A stretch of 64,000 bases of DNA from JBJXHC01 sp964538485 (GTDB taxonomy: Bacteria > Bacteroidota > Ignavibacteria > UBA10030 > UBA6906): the NCBI GenBank assembly GCA_964538485.1, contig CAZIHJ010000004.1, forward strand, positions 15,021 to 79,020. The letters are read 5' to 3'. The position numbers were made by a program, and so were the translations under genes. The number at the start of each line of letters is the position of its first letter. Positions within the stretch are counted from its first letter, which is position 1. The notes under the pieces are model-generated. The model saw only the letters and a program-made list of their open reading frames with translations, was not told the origin of the DNA and ran no database searches. Of the stretch, positions 52,301 through 61,568 are shown in pieces.

Positions 52301-53707
52301 AAACGAGCTTCCCGGACCATCATATGTGGCCACCCACCGGATCCCGCCGCTACTACTGTACTTGACGGTCAGGTAATCATCCCCCGAAAGCAGTGCGTAA
52401 CTCGTTCCTGTGATGTACACGTTGCGAGACCCGTCGATGGTGATTGCGGCGGGAAGTTCATCGGATTCTTCCGGGGAATTATATCGCACAGACCAATCGG
52501 TTCCTCCGAATGCATCGTACTTTATCGTTGCATAGTCTGCGTCGAAGTTGGTGTTATAGCTCGCTCCCGTCACATAGGTGTTTCCCCCAACATCGACTGT
52601 CATCGCAGCAACAGCATCATAGTCGTTTCCCGGGCCGTCATATCGCCTGACCCACACCTGGCTTCCAAGAAAGCTGTACTTGATGGTAACAAAATCCTCG
52701 AGAGTCTCTTCACCATAGCTCGTACCACTCACATACACGCTTCCCGAAATATCAATCCCCAGTCCTGCGGGAATATCAAGGTCATTCACTCCCCCGTCAT
52801 ACCGTCCATACCAGAGTTCAGTCCCCGCCGCATTGTACTTGATGGTGACAATATCGGCATCCGTAAGAACTCCGTAGCTGGTTCCCGTAACATGCACATT
52901 ACCGGCATTGTCCACTTTGAGGCCAAGACCGGCATCGTAGTCATTTGCCGGACCGTCATACCGTGCTACCCATTGCCCAACGCCACTTGCACTGTACTTT
53001 ATGGTAAGAACATCCTCATCGGTATCAATTCCAAAACTGGAACCGGTCACGTAGACATTCCCGGAAGCATCAACAACAATCGCGTTCGCTCCATCATAAT
53101 CATTTCCAGGGCCGTTATATGAGGCAATCCATTGCTGGACCCCGGCACTATTGTACTTGATTGTTACTGCGTCATAGCCGCTGAAAATCCCAGTTGTGTA
53201 GCCCGCGACGTAGACATTGCCGCTGGCATCAAGCGTAATAGCTGAAGCGGCATCAAGCGATGGCGCCAAACCGGATGAATAGTGTACCACCCACGCCGCA
53301 AGAACCGAGTCAACGATGGATTCCGAAATTCCCGCAGCACGCGCAGCATCGCGGTCTATCGCAGGACGCTTGTTGATGAGGTGGGACCATGGCTTGCCTC
53401 TCTCTGGACCATGTCTCTCGTTGAGCTTGTCGCGTCGCACCAGAGCTTGCATCGCAGCAGGCAGTTGACCGCGTTTCCACTTTTCTTCGAATCGCCTTCC
53501 CTGTTGTTGCTTTTCAGGGCCAAGGGGGGTAACGCGCGGAGCTCTGCTGGATCGCTCTGCTTCAGTCCGGCTCCCACCTGCATGCAACACACTTACTGCA
53601 GTGTTGGCCATCAGACAAAGAGTCACAAGCACATACCCCATCGACCGGCACCCGGAGTTGGCCCATGACGTCCTTGGTTTCATCCCATTCATCCTCATCA
53701 CCATCAT
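49334..53707 (-). CDS. Large secreted SBBP-repeat protein with type IX secretion signal
   Basis: About 1457 residues; start uncertain among several ATGs (53707 chosen, 8 bases after the previous stop and behind TAGGT). Signal peptide VLVTLCLMANTAVSVLHA. Then sixteen tandem SBBP repeats of 53 residues (pattern W..RY.GP..D.D...A...D..GNVYVTGTS.G......D..T.KYN..G.Q), predicted beta-propeller blades. A HYDIN-like Ig domain follows (NMLTFGSIAVGCRLVDTVIV), then the GWN/YW module, and a full type A sorting domain (FSLDQNYPNPFNPVTTVRYG, LRVYDILGRLIRTLV, GLYFYRLD, SRKMLLLR). It is therefore exported across the outer membrane by type IX secretion. Role, adhesion or scaffold, unknown. Confidence 0.9.
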   Translation of the reverse strand: MMVMRMNGMKPRTSWANSGCRSMGYVLVTLCLMANTAVSVLHAGGSRTEAERSSRAPRVTPLGPEKQQQGRRFEEKWKRGQLPAAMQALVRRDKLNERHGPERGKPWSHLINKRPAIDRDAARAAGISESIVDSVLAAWVVHYSSGLAPSLDAASAITLDASGNVYVAGYTTGIFSGYDAVTIKYNSAGVQQWIASYNGPGNDYDGANAIVVDASGNVYVTGSSFGIDTDEDVLTIKYSASGVGQWVARYDGPANDYDAGLGLKVDNAGNVHVTGTSYGVLTDADIVTIKYNAAGTELWYGRYDGGVNDLDIPAGLGIDISGSVYVSGTSYGEETLEDFVTIKYSFLGSQVWVRRYDGPGNDYDAVAAMTVDVGGNTYVTGASYNTNFDADYATIKYDAFGGTDWSVRYNSPEESDELPAAITIDGSRNVYITGTSYALLSGDDYLTVKYSSSGGIRWVATYDGPGSSFDAAASVFVDAGGNVYVTGSSTGSGTFEDYATVKYNSLGLQSWVARYTGDITDYDAGAAVTVDGFGNVYVAGTSYGLVTDEDIATVKYSSVGVQQWATRYNGPGNSADEAAAVALDPSGNIYVTGTSFDQKSQSDYATVKYNSAGVPQWVARYNGTGDAEDFVSAIVIDNFGNAYVTGTSFGVSTGYDIATVKYNVNGAQIWAVRYASGGSAIDQGTDIAVDGSGNVYVTGARFDPASGNDFLTIKYQTTGTQLWAGSYNGPGDSTDNALDLALDAGGNVYVTGTSVGAGGTSDFATVKYNTSGTQQWVSRYSGPANGVDQAYAIAVDATNNVFVTGASEGIGTGFDYATIRYNSSGVQQWAVRYSGSGNASDVPTMLKLDASSNVFVTGGSQATGMGYDFLTIKYNSSGVQQWNVRYNSGENDDDIGADVALDSKGNVYVTGYSFLFKSGYDYATVRYSPAGVQQWVTRYDDPAQLNDEPQGIVVDALGNVYVAGYSETEDGSVYSVIKYEAPRFGTNSNMLTFGSIAVGCRLVDTVIVRNLAQVNALNVTAVTNNANYTVVPPTFSVNANDSFKLAVIYAPLNPGLASGKVYFTHNGITSVDSMNLSGTGTGTGGAIRIQANLGSSWRLYSLPVNVLCPYIIPFSYSFQNQYFRSDTLSNGRGYWTKLTNPVLNFTGYPYSADTIAVTAGWNLIGSLSVPVSVASVSSSPDSIIRTSFFGYGGSYYATDSLKPALGYWVKISQSGVLFANQSSGPASRPGPASPPAANSLILEDAEGRTQSLLYGRNPEGRFTSESYELPPLPPDGAFDIRYESNTMMEFAGADHKETTLKISAATFPISLRWGEQEHPMAAWLVVGNRVISLLHEGEVLVEYPQSISLRLQGIEDSPIAFSLDQNYPNPFNPVTTVRYGIPIDGNATLRVYDILGRLIRTLVKREVSKGTYTVEWDGTNDNNNAVASGLYFYRLDLVPDGGVGITLSESRKMLLLR
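50753..53296 (-). repeat. Sixteen tandem 159-bp coding repeats
   Basis: I counted sixteen consecutive 53-residue units inside the SBBP gene, each ending in a T[IV]KYN-like strand and starting with QW.ARY. Edges are approximate by a few bases. The DNA copies are diverged, so recent expansion is not indicated. Confidence 0.85.
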
Positions 53708-53714
53708 CCTGTAC

Positions 53715-56675
53715 CTATTTCGAAATCCTGTTGTGGCGGTCCGGTGGCCGTATGAGAGAATCATGATCTCCCTGCAATCGATTGCGCCTGGAGGAAACGG
53801 GAGACGGAAGAATCAGGACCCCGTTCTGACTGACTTTCACCCAATACCCTCGTGCAGGGACGAGCGTGTCCGCCGCCACATACCCGGCATCATATTCAAG
53901 ATAAGATGACACCACAATGCCTGCAGGAACCTGGACAATAGAACTTGTGTCAACGGGCTCCGTAAGAGTGCCAATGAGATTCCACCCGGTAAAAACAGCA
54001 AGAGTATCACTTTGCACAGCATGGCCGACAATGCTTACCTGTTGCAATGAATCAAACTTCAGCCAGTATCCGGCACCGATAGTGAGGGTGTCCTGGGGCT
54101 CGTATCCCACTCCATTCACAAATGCATATGCGAGGGACGAAGAGGACGGGAAAATGCTGCTCTTCCTGGCATCGCTCACATTCAGCGGAAGACTCACAAG
54201 ATTCCATGATTCCTGCACCGTGTATTGCCCTGTCAGTTCCTCCATGGTGAGAAAATTCCAAAGGGTGGAGTATGCACTGACGCCTGCAAAGCTCCTTGCC
54301 CGCACACGCCAGTAGTGCTTTGTCTGTTCCTGGAGTGCGGCAACCTGACGGGAAGTGGTTGTCAACACCGAATCGTTGACAACGAGGGTGGTAAACAAGG
54401 AATCTGTTGCCACCTGCAGGTGATATGATGTTGCCCCAGCCGAAGAGTTCCATGAGATGGTCGGTGTGAGAGGCTGGTGGATGGCTCCATCAGCAGGAGC
54501 GATGGGTACGGGAACTGGCGGTGGGGCGGTTGTGGTGTAGCCAAGCACTCGAATATCATCCACATAAAACCCGTCCCGCTCTTCACCGCCATCTGCCGAC
54601 AATCGAAACCGTATCTTCACAGATTGCCCCGCGTAGGGTGTAAGGTCAACAAACGCAGGCATCCATGTTACTCCGGGGCTGTAACTATCATAACCCCACG
54701 TTCCTGTTGTTTGCTTGCCACCACTTCTTCCTGAACCAGGATGTGCAAGTGTCGGCCTCAGGTTCACCCAGGTTGACCCTGAATTGGTACTGATTTCTAC
54801 TGTTGCAAAATCCCATGTTGGCTCGACAGCCCATGTTGTCCAGAAGTGTAACGCCGCGAACTGGTAGTTTGCCAGACTCACGTTGTTTGCCATTGTGAGC
54901 GCATTGTTGGCACTTGCCGAGTAGTTTCCAAACGGACTATCTGTAAATGCCGCCGGAGGTGTGTGTGCATGGGAAGTAGTTCCCCATCCCGTTCCTGTCG
55001 TCCACTTTGATGTGCCGGCACTTGCATTATCGGTAAACAACTGTATCTCCTGACCGAGGTAAACAACCAAAGTGTCTATTCTGGAGAAACCGTCCGGATC
55101 GCTGAGCGCAAGGTAGACATTGAACTTTGCTGCAACAGGCGCAGTGCTGTCGGCAAGGCCATCAAATGTCACCATTATTGTTTCCTGACTGGGAAGACTA
55201 TCAACGACGACTGTTGATGCATCAAATGAAATCCATGGAACGCTCGCCGTCGCAGTCACACTCAGGGCGTTGGCGGTTAGAAGTCCAATGTTCTTGAATT
55301 CAGCCGCTATCGTGAACGGTTCTCCGCTCACAATCGACTGGTTACTCCGCTGACCCTGAATCTCAAACCCACGCAGCTTGGGATAGTGACCGGAAAAAAA
55401 CGCAAGATATTTGTTCGCCGCAAGGTTCTCCGCGGCGATGCTTACAATCTGGGACGAGGGTGGCCAGAACGAAGACGGGCCGGCCTCAGGAGTCATGGCA
55501 AATGTCCGTGGCTTGGTTGTGTCACCGAACATATAGTCATCCGAATTACCTCGCGTGGAGTAATTCACCGTCTGCTGATCTGTGCCATTTGTGTATCTGT
55601 TGGTCGAAGTCATATCATACGCCCAGTCGCGATAAATCACGGAATCAGAGTTCTCCTGCGACAGGTAACCGTAAGGATAAATCAAGTAGTTGCCATACGT
55701 ATGATAGTTGAAACACGCCTTGATGTTGTGATCCCGCATGAAAAAATCTATTGATTGCGTTTCCTGTTCCGAGAACACAGAAAGCCCACGATACGTATCA
55801 CTGCTCGGCGACGTGCTCGATCCACCATTGGACGCATTCCACATATAGTATGGGCCGTAGTTACGGTTCAGATCGACGCCAAAAGATCCTGTATTGTTCC
55901 TCCGGTTCTTGCGCCACAAACCGCCACCTGAAGGATTCGTGGTCTGGTTATACACATACCCGTCCGGATTGACAACGGGAATAAACCACATCTGCCGGTT
56001 GTTGACAAGGTAGGTTGCTTCTGCATTTGTTCCATGGTTTTCGAGCAGCCACCACATGTAGTAGAGTACGGTCATCATCCCGCCGGGTTCACGTGCATGG
56101 TGGAGCGCCGTGTAGAGAACTTCTGGCTCACCGGATTCAGTAGTATCGGGATTGTCGGAGATTCTTGTCGCCCAGATCGTTCTTCCCTCAAGAGTGGTTC
56201 CGATGGACTGCTTCGCAGAGATGAGGGAGGGGTACAGCAGACGCATCGAGTCCAGTTGTTGCACTACCTCAACAAAAGTATAATAGCCACCCATGCTCCC
56301 GAGGCCAAAACCCGAAGCATCCTCCGGAGTAGCGGCGAGTATGTCCGCATAGTACGCGGCAAGGTCGTCAACCACCACTTCATAGGAAATCTGTGAACTG
56401 GACAGTTGCAACAACTCATACGAACCGGCAACGAACTCCATCCAACCGCCGACCCTTCCCTCCACCCCTTCGTAATCAATTCCTGTTTCCCAAATCCGGT
56501 TGAGTGCTTGCCGGTCGGGCACAAAGATGCGGATTTTCTTGTACGCTGCATCCTGATCTGCGGAGAAAGCATGCGCAGAGAAAAGGACCAACAAAATGAC
56601 GAGAACAAGTCGATGTATGATATTGATACTCAGACTATTAGTGATGTTGTGGTGGACGGGCAACACGGTGCTCAC
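53715..56675 (-). CDS. Secreted M14 zinc carboxypeptidase with multidomain C-terminus
   Basis: 986 residues; GTG start overlapping the upstream stop (GTGA). Signal peptide LVLVILLVLFSAHAFS. M14 catalytic domain about 125-430: zinc ligands His193 and Glu196 (HHAREPGG) and the His of FNYHTYGNYLIYPYG, with the catalytic Glu in AMTPEAGPSSFWP. Then a CARDB-like strand domain, an immune-inhibitor-A/MAM-like jelly roll (DNASAGTSKWTTGTGWG; GGEERDGFYVDDIRVLG), one FN3 repeat (ATSYHLQVATDSLFTTLVV) and the GWN/YW module, ending in a basic tail (SSRRNRLQ). Digests peptides outside the cell. No classical type IX signal. Confidence 0.9.
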   Translation of the reverse strand: MSTVLPVHHNITNSLSINIIHRLVLVILLVLFSAHAFSADQDAAYKKIRIFVPDRQALNRIWETGIDYEGVEGRVGGWMEFVAGSYELLQLSSSQISYEVVVDDLAAYYADILAATPEDASGFGLGSMGGYYTFVEVVQQLDSMRLLYPSLISAKQSIGTTLEGRTIWATRISDNPDTTESGEPEVLYTALHHAREPGGMMTVLYYMWWLLENHGTNAEATYLVNNRQMWFIPVVNPDGYVYNQTTNPSGGGLWRKNRRNNTGSFGVDLNRNYGPYYMWNASNGGSSTSPSSDTYRGLSVFSEQETQSIDFFMRDHNIKACFNYHTYGNYLIYPYGYLSQENSDSVIYRDWAYDMTSTNRYTNGTDQQTVNYSTRGNSDDYMFGDTTKPRTFAMTPEAGPSSFWPPSSQIVSIAAENLAANKYLAFFSGHYPKLRGFEIQGQRSNQSIVSGEPFTIAAEFKNIGLLTANALSVTATASVPWISFDASTVVVDSLPSQETIMVTFDGLADSTAPVAAKFNVYLALSDPDGFSRIDTLVVYLGQEIQLFTDNASAGTSKWTTGTGWGTTSHAHTPPAAFTDSPFGNYSASANNALTMANNVSLANYQFAALHFWTTWAVEPTWDFATVEISTNSGSTWVNLRPTLAHPGSGRSGGKQTTGTWGYDSYSPGVTWMPAFVDLTPYAGQSVKIRFRLSADGGEERDGFYVDDIRVLGYTTTAPPPVPVPIAPADGAIHQPLTPTISWNSSAGATSYHLQVATDSLFTTLVVNDSVLTTTSRQVAALQEQTKHYWRVRARSFAGVSAYSTLWNFLTMEELTGQYTVQESWNLVSLPLNVSDARKSSIFPSSSSLAYAFVNGVGYEPQDTLTIGAGYWLKFDSLQQVSIVGHAVQSDTLAVFTGWNLIGTLTEPVDTSSIVQVPAGIVVSSYLEYDAGYVAADTLVPARGYWVKVSQNGVLILPSPVSSRRNRLQGDHDSLIRPPDRHNRISK

Positions 56676-59422
56676 CTTTGCAAACGTTTCTCACGTTTTA
56701 TCATTTCCGGTACTATTCTACGAGGAGTTGGCGACGCGAGTATGACCAGCGCACCGTCCTCACTGACTTTAACCCAATATCCGACAAATGGAAGGAGTGA
56801 ATCCGCACTTGAGTACCCTCCATTATATGCAAAAAAGTCAGACGCTACAATACCCGTGGGAATCTGCTGTATTGATGATATTGGAATGGGATTGCTTAAT
56901 CCACCGATCAGATTCCAACCCGCCAATACCTGCACGGTATCCGCTTCGCGCAGTTCCCCGGCCATCGATTCCGTAATATCAGCTTTGAACTTGAGCCAAT
57001 ATCCGGCACCGTTGACCAAACTCTCTTGCTGTACATAGCCAGTTGTACCTTGAAATGTGAACGCACCGGAAACAGCATCGGGAAAAAGTGAAGTCGCCAA
57101 CGAATTTGCCACAGCCAGAGGCACGGCAACTAGATTCCATCCGTCAGTCATACTATACTCCCGGCTGACCATCAAGGTCGTGGTGAACACTTGAAACGCT
57201 GACCACCCACTCTGACCGGCGGCGTTTTCAGCCCGCACCCGCCAGTAGTAGGGTTCTCCAGGAAGTAACGAATCAATTTGCCGGATTGTATCCGTAAGTG
57301 TGGAATCGTCGAACACCAACATTGAGAACATTGAGTCCCCGGATACCTGTAACCGGTATGAGGAAGCAGCATTCGAAGGCAACCAGACGAGGTCCAGAGT
57401 AGTTGGCTGGTTGAGAGCAGCGTTGATTGGACTAGAAAGCACAGGAACCGATGGCATTGAGATTATTGTGGTAAAATTGAATACTGTCCCAAACGGACCA
57501 AACCCTCCGATATTTCCTCCACGGACTCTCCAGTAATACGTAGCCAGGTTTTGCAATCCGGTAACGCTTCGAAGTGTATCCGTAAGCGTGGAATCGTTCA
57601 CCACTAATGTCGCAAAAAGAGAATCCAGCGCAAGTTGAAGATGATATGTTGTTGCGCTGTTCGAAACCGACCATTCCAGGGTAAGCGCAACCGGTTGATC
57701 TATTGCACCGTTGTCTGGAGACTCGGGGACTGGACTTGATGGAGGGGCAACGACAGTGGTAAATTTCCACGGGACGGTGAACCCGCTTTCCCCGGCCGTG
57801 TTCTGCGCCTGTACACGCCAATAGTATTGTTGATTATGGGCGAGGGAACTTATGAGATGGGAGGTCCCGGTCACAGTCGAATCATCAAGGATGAGAAATG
57901 CAAAATTCGAGTCAGTTGCAACCTGGACACGATATGACGAAGCCCCGACCACTGTCGTCCAATCAAGAAGAACGCTCAATTGCTGGTCCTGCGCATCGTT
58001 TGCAGGCGATTGAAGGAGCGGTAGCGCCGGAGGACTGTTGGCATAGACAAACGAGAAAGTATCAGGACTCGCAGTATTGTTGAACTCATCCAGGGTTGCC
58101 ACATGCCACTGATACGACTGCCCTTCAACAAATCCGGAAAGAGTGGCTACTGAATCAGCCGCGTTGATAACAGTGTCGATTCCCGGACCAGAAACTGAGA
58201 AAGCGTAATAGTGAGGATCTTTGTCCAGGTCGGCTGCCTTTGTCCAACGGAATACCTGCGGATCCATTCCGGATAACGTAACTGAGTCCGCGGGCTGAAG
58301 TAAACTGACCGGCACTCGGGCTGCCAGATCAGAAAAACTGAACACCCAAAGTCCATTCTGTATGTCACCGGCGATAATTTTCCCGGATGGAAAATACGGA
58401 TACACACCCCAAGCTCCATTGTAACCGGATGTTGTCGGTGAAGTATCGTAACCTCCTGCATTCACTGGCACTGCGGGATTAGATACGTTGACAACCTGAA
58501 CGCCTGCAGAGTACCACGCAACATACGCATAGTCACCCCGGACGGTCACGTTGTGTTCGATCTGTCCCGGTGCCGGAGTGTACGTGGACACCGGAGAGGA
58601 TGGAATCGTTGGCAGGTTGCTGATATCCCAGAACTTCAGAGTCTTGGCGGTCGAGCCAATCTCATCAGTAGTGATCACATGCTGCCTGTCCTTTGTCACC
58701 CACGCATTGTGAGTACCTGAACCGGAATAGGAAATCAACCCGATCGGTTGAATTGAACTCTTGTTGCGCGCGTCTGCAATATAGAGTCCTTGACCGTTGA
58801 TCGCAGAACCATAGATTGTATCGCGGAGGACGTAGGTGTCGTGCAAATACGCGGGCTGATATTCTCCCGCGTACACAGGATTCTCCGGGTCATTTCGGAG
58901 GTCGAAGATTACGGTACCACCGGGTGCCCAGTTTGCACACCCGTTCAGGTAGAGAAAGCCATCATGAAGAGAAACACTGTGCACTCTGCTGATATTTTTC
59001 CCTGCACTGGTGTAGTTAAAGGATTTCACGAGCCAGGCCGTATCGGGAAGTTGCGACAAATTAATAATCTGAACGCCACCGCCTGCTTCCGTAACCACGT
59101 ATGCGTAGTGTTTGTAGGTTTTCATTTCACGCCACGAACTGTTCGGCCCGCCGATGAACGCCACCTGTTGAACAGTCGGAGCATCGGTAATATCAATAAT
59201 GGATGTCCCACCCGGGTAGGGAACGGACGAACTTCCATTCACACCCAGAATGGCATATTCTCTTCCATCCGGGGCGGTATACCCCCAAATCGCCGAGTAG
59301 CTGCCAAGGGGCTGGACGTCATAGTGACGTAACGTGTCAAGTGTGGTCGCACTTCCATCAACCGATCCAAGCACCAAAACAAAAGAAAGAAGAACAATCA
59401 TGTTTCCGGTTACTACATTCAT
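56672..59422 (-). CDS. Secreted choice-of-anchor-B family protein with FN3 repeats
   Basis: 916 residues from the ATG with GGAG 8 bases upstream. Signal peptide MIVLLSFVLVLGSVDGSA. N-terminal choice-of-anchor-B (LVIVD-like) propeller about 30-365: IWGYTAPDGREYAILG, GGTSIIDITDAPTVQQVAFIGG, GVQIINLSQLPDTAWLV, GEYQPAYLHDTYVLRDTIYGSAINGQGLYIAD-type segments, GVYPYFPSGKIIAGD. Then an Ig/FN3 reader, three FN3 repeats (SYRVQVATDSNFAFLILDD and relatives), and the GWN/YW module with the tail RRIVPEMIKREKRLQR. Paralogous to the next upstream gene. Function unknown. Confidence 0.88.
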   Translation of the reverse strand: MNVVTGNMIVLLSFVLVLGSVDGSATTLDTLRHYDVQPLGSYSAIWGYTAPDGREYAILGVNGSSSVPYPGGTSIIDITDAPTVQQVAFIGGPNSSWREMKTYKHYAYVVTEAGGGVQIINLSQLPDTAWLVKSFNYTSAGKNISRVHSVSLHDGFLYLNGCANWAPGGTVIFDLRNDPENPVYAGEYQPAYLHDTYVLRDTIYGSAINGQGLYIADARNKSSIQPIGLISYSGSGTHNAWVTKDRQHVITTDEIGSTAKTLKFWDISNLPTIPSSPVSTYTPAPGQIEHNVTVRGDYAYVAWYSAGVQVVNVSNPAVPVNAGGYDTSPTTSGYNGAWGVYPYFPSGKIIAGDIQNGLWVFSFSDLAARVPVSLLQPADSVTLSGMDPQVFRWTKAADLDKDPHYYAFSVSGPGIDTVINAADSVATLSGFVEGQSYQWHVATLDEFNNTASPDTFSFVYANSPPALPLLQSPANDAQDQQLSVLLDWTTVVGASSYRVQVATDSNFAFLILDDSTVTGTSHLISSLAHNQQYYWRVQAQNTAGESGFTVPWKFTTVVAPPSSPVPESPDNGAIDQPVALTLEWSVSNSATTYHLQLALDSLFATLVVNDSTLTDTLRSVTGLQNLATYYWRVRGGNIGGFGPFGTVFNFTTIISMPSVPVLSSPINAALNQPTTLDLVWLPSNAASSYRLQVSGDSMFSMLVFDDSTLTDTIRQIDSLLPGEPYYWRVRAENAAGQSGWSAFQVFTTTLMVSREYSMTDGWNLVAVPLAVANSLATSLFPDAVSGAFTFQGTTGYVQQESLVNGAGYWLKFKADITESMAGELREADTVQVLAGWNLIGGLSNPIPISSIQQIPTGIVASDFFAYNGGYSSADSLLPFVGYWVKVSEDGALVILASPTPRRIVPEMIKREKRLQR

Positions 59423-59438
59423 CAGCAAAACTCCAGGA

Positions 59439-61568
59439 TTATTTGAGAGAGTGCGCCTCTTTTCGCGGCGATGCCGCCATGAACACGAGTTGTCCGTTTT
59501 GATTCACTTTTACCCAATATCCTCCACCAGGACTAATCACGGAGGATACAACATAGCCGTTTGTCGAAAACGCATAGAAGTCAGAGTCAATAATCCCGGG
59601 TGGAATTTCAACGATTTCAGTGGTCGGGATGGCAGCGGAAATCGAGCCGAGCAGATTCCAACCCTCAACAACATCAATGGTATCGTTCTCGACATTATCA
59701 CCAACGAAACTTAGAGTCTCTGCTGACGGAAACTTGAGCCAATACCCCGCCATTTGATCCAGCGTATCGCGCTGAACATAACCGGAGCCGGGAAGAAATC
59801 CGTATGAGACCGAAACTGCTGTGGGAAATACCGAGACTTTCTGCTTGTCAGTTACTCCCACCGGGAGTGAGACGATGTTCCATCCTTCACTAATGGAGTG
59901 CTGAACACTCACATCATTCGTTGTCGAAAACGTGCGCTCTGCCGACCATGGCCCGTTACCGACATCATTTCTTGCCTGCACCCGCCAGTAGTACTGAGCT
60001 GAGCCCGGCATCGGGCCAACAATCCGGAACGTATCGGTAATTGCCGGATCAAGGAAGAAAAACCGCTCAAAGAGTGAATCCCTCGCCACCTGCAAATAGT
60101 ACCGGGATGCAAACGGAACACTCTGCCAGCTGAACATGAGATTCAACGGTTGGTCTATCACAGAATCCAACGGTGAAACCAACGCCGCGACAGAAGGCAC
60201 AACAAGAGGGGTGAATGAAAACGTATCCTGACTGGAGACCGATGTAAATTCATCCTTTATCCATACATGCCATGAATAATTCTGGCCGAGCTGCATTGCC
60301 GGAATTGCCGGTACTGTGAGGGACGTATCCGGTGAATTGATTAGGGTGTCCAACCCGGGACCCCAGATATGCAGCCGGTACGAATGCGGGTCTTCGACCT
60401 TTGAGGCAGCGCGTCTCCATTTGAACGTCAAAGGTGAACCATACGGCGTCCCCTGACCATCTGCCGGAACCAAAAGCGGAGAGCGCGTGCGAGGTTGAAG
60501 ACCTGAATACGTGAAAACATACAGGCCTGTTTGGGTATCGGAAGCAATCCACCTGCCCGACGGGAAGTAAGGATACACCCCCCAGCAACCAATGTACCCT
60601 GATAATCCCCCGGTGTAGGTATCGTATGTTCCGCCAGTGGTAATCGAAAGAGGGTTATGAACGTCGGCGACATAGGCGCCGGCAGCATAGTGAGCAATAT
60701 AAACATAGTTGCCCCTGCCGTGAATATTATGAATAACCGATGTGGGATTTGCCGTGTAAGGGGTCTGCTGACTGAACGCCGGGAGGTTTTGTATATCGAA
60801 CACCTTCATGTTTTTCTGTGTACTACCAATTTCATCTGTTGTAAACACATATCTTCCGTTGACTGAAGCCCAGGTATTATGCGTACCGGAATTGGGATAG
60901 GTGAGAACGCCCATCTGTTGAGGGGCAGCTTTATTGGCAACGTTCGCGATAAAAACACCCTGCCCGTTGATCGCTGCAGCATAAATCGTATCGTTCCGGA
61001 CATAGCTATCATGGATATATGCCGGCTGGTATTCGCCCACATACGACGGATTTTCCGGGTCCGCAAGACTCAGTATGATGACGCCCCCTCCTCCCGACGA
61101 CGTACCATTCAAATACAGATGGCCATCCGCCACAGTCACCGTGTGGTTCCGGGTGACGTTCTTCCCGCCAACACTCGTCACCGATCGGACGAGCCACGCG
61201 GTATCAGGAAGCTGGCTCAAATTGATAATCTGAACACCCTGGCTCCCTTCACTCACTGCATACGCATAGTTTCCCCAGGTCTTCAGTTCTTTCCATTCCG
61301 AGTTTGCGCCGGGGATATACGCCACTTCCTGAATAGGGCTCGCATCCAAATCAATAATCTGTGTTCCCGAGTATGTACCCAGCAAAGCGTACTCATGACC
61401 ATCGGGAGCAACATAGCCCCAGCAGCTTGCATAGTAGAATCCGTAGTTCGGTCCCGGCCCGCCACGGGGTTGATGAAACTGAGCCACAAGTGACACTTGT
61501 GAACGGCCCTCAGGCAGCCACGCCAGAATTGACAGCGCAATAATCGTTAACCGAAAACCCTTTCTCAA
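59439..61568 (-). CDS. Secreted choice-of-anchor-B family protein (paralogue)
   Basis: 709 residues beginning with TTG that overlaps the previous stop (TTGA) and has AGAGG 8 bases upstream. Signal peptide LTIIALSILAWLPEGRSQ. Choice-of-anchor-B propeller about 25-350 with CWGYVAPDGHEYALLG, QIIDLDASPIQEVAYI, GVQIINLSQLPDTAWLV, GEYQPAYIHDSYV and CWGVYPYFPSGRWIASD, each near-identical to the downstream paralogue. One reader domain and one FN3 repeat follow, then the GWN/YW module and a short tail (SPRKEAHSLK). Clearly a tandem duplicate that differs in FN3 number. Confidence 0.88.
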   Translation of the reverse strand: MRKGFRLTIIALSILAWLPEGRSQVSLVAQFHQPRGGPGPNYGFYYASCWGYVAPDGHEYALLGTYSGTQIIDLDASPIQEVAYIPGANSEWKELKTWGNYAYAVSEGSQGVQIINLSQLPDTAWLVRSVTSVGGKNVTRNHTVTVADGHLYLNGTSSGGGGVIILSLADPENPSYVGEYQPAYIHDSYVRNDTIYAAAINGQGVFIANVANKAAPQQMGVLTYPNSGTHNTWASVNGRYVFTTDEIGSTQKNMKVFDIQNLPAFSQQTPYTANPTSVIHNIHGRGNYVYIAHYAAGAYVADVHNPLSITTGGTYDTYTGGLSGYIGCWGVYPYFPSGRWIASDTQTGLYVFTYSGLQPRTRSPLLVPADGQGTPYGSPLTFKWRRAASKVEDPHSYRLHIWGPGLDTLINSPDTSLTVPAIPAMQLGQNYSWHVWIKDEFTSVSSQDTFSFTPLVVPSVAALVSPLDSVIDQPLNLMFSWQSVPFASRYYLQVARDSLFERFFFLDPAITDTFRIVGPMPGSAQYYWRVQARNDVGNGPWSAERTFSTTNDVSVQHSISEGWNIVSLPVGVTDKQKVSVFPTAVSVSYGFLPGSGYVQRDTLDQMAGYWLKFPSAETLSFVGDNVENDTIDVVEGWNLLGSISAAIPTTEIVEIPPGIIDSDFYAFSTNGYVVSSVISPGGGYWVKVNQNGQLVFMAASPRKEAHSLK

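Noticed and set aside
50753..53296. Regularly spaced repeats that might suggest a CRISPR array
   Set aside because: Period is 159 bases, in frame, encoding SBBP units with diverged sequence; no short identical repeats or unique spacers.
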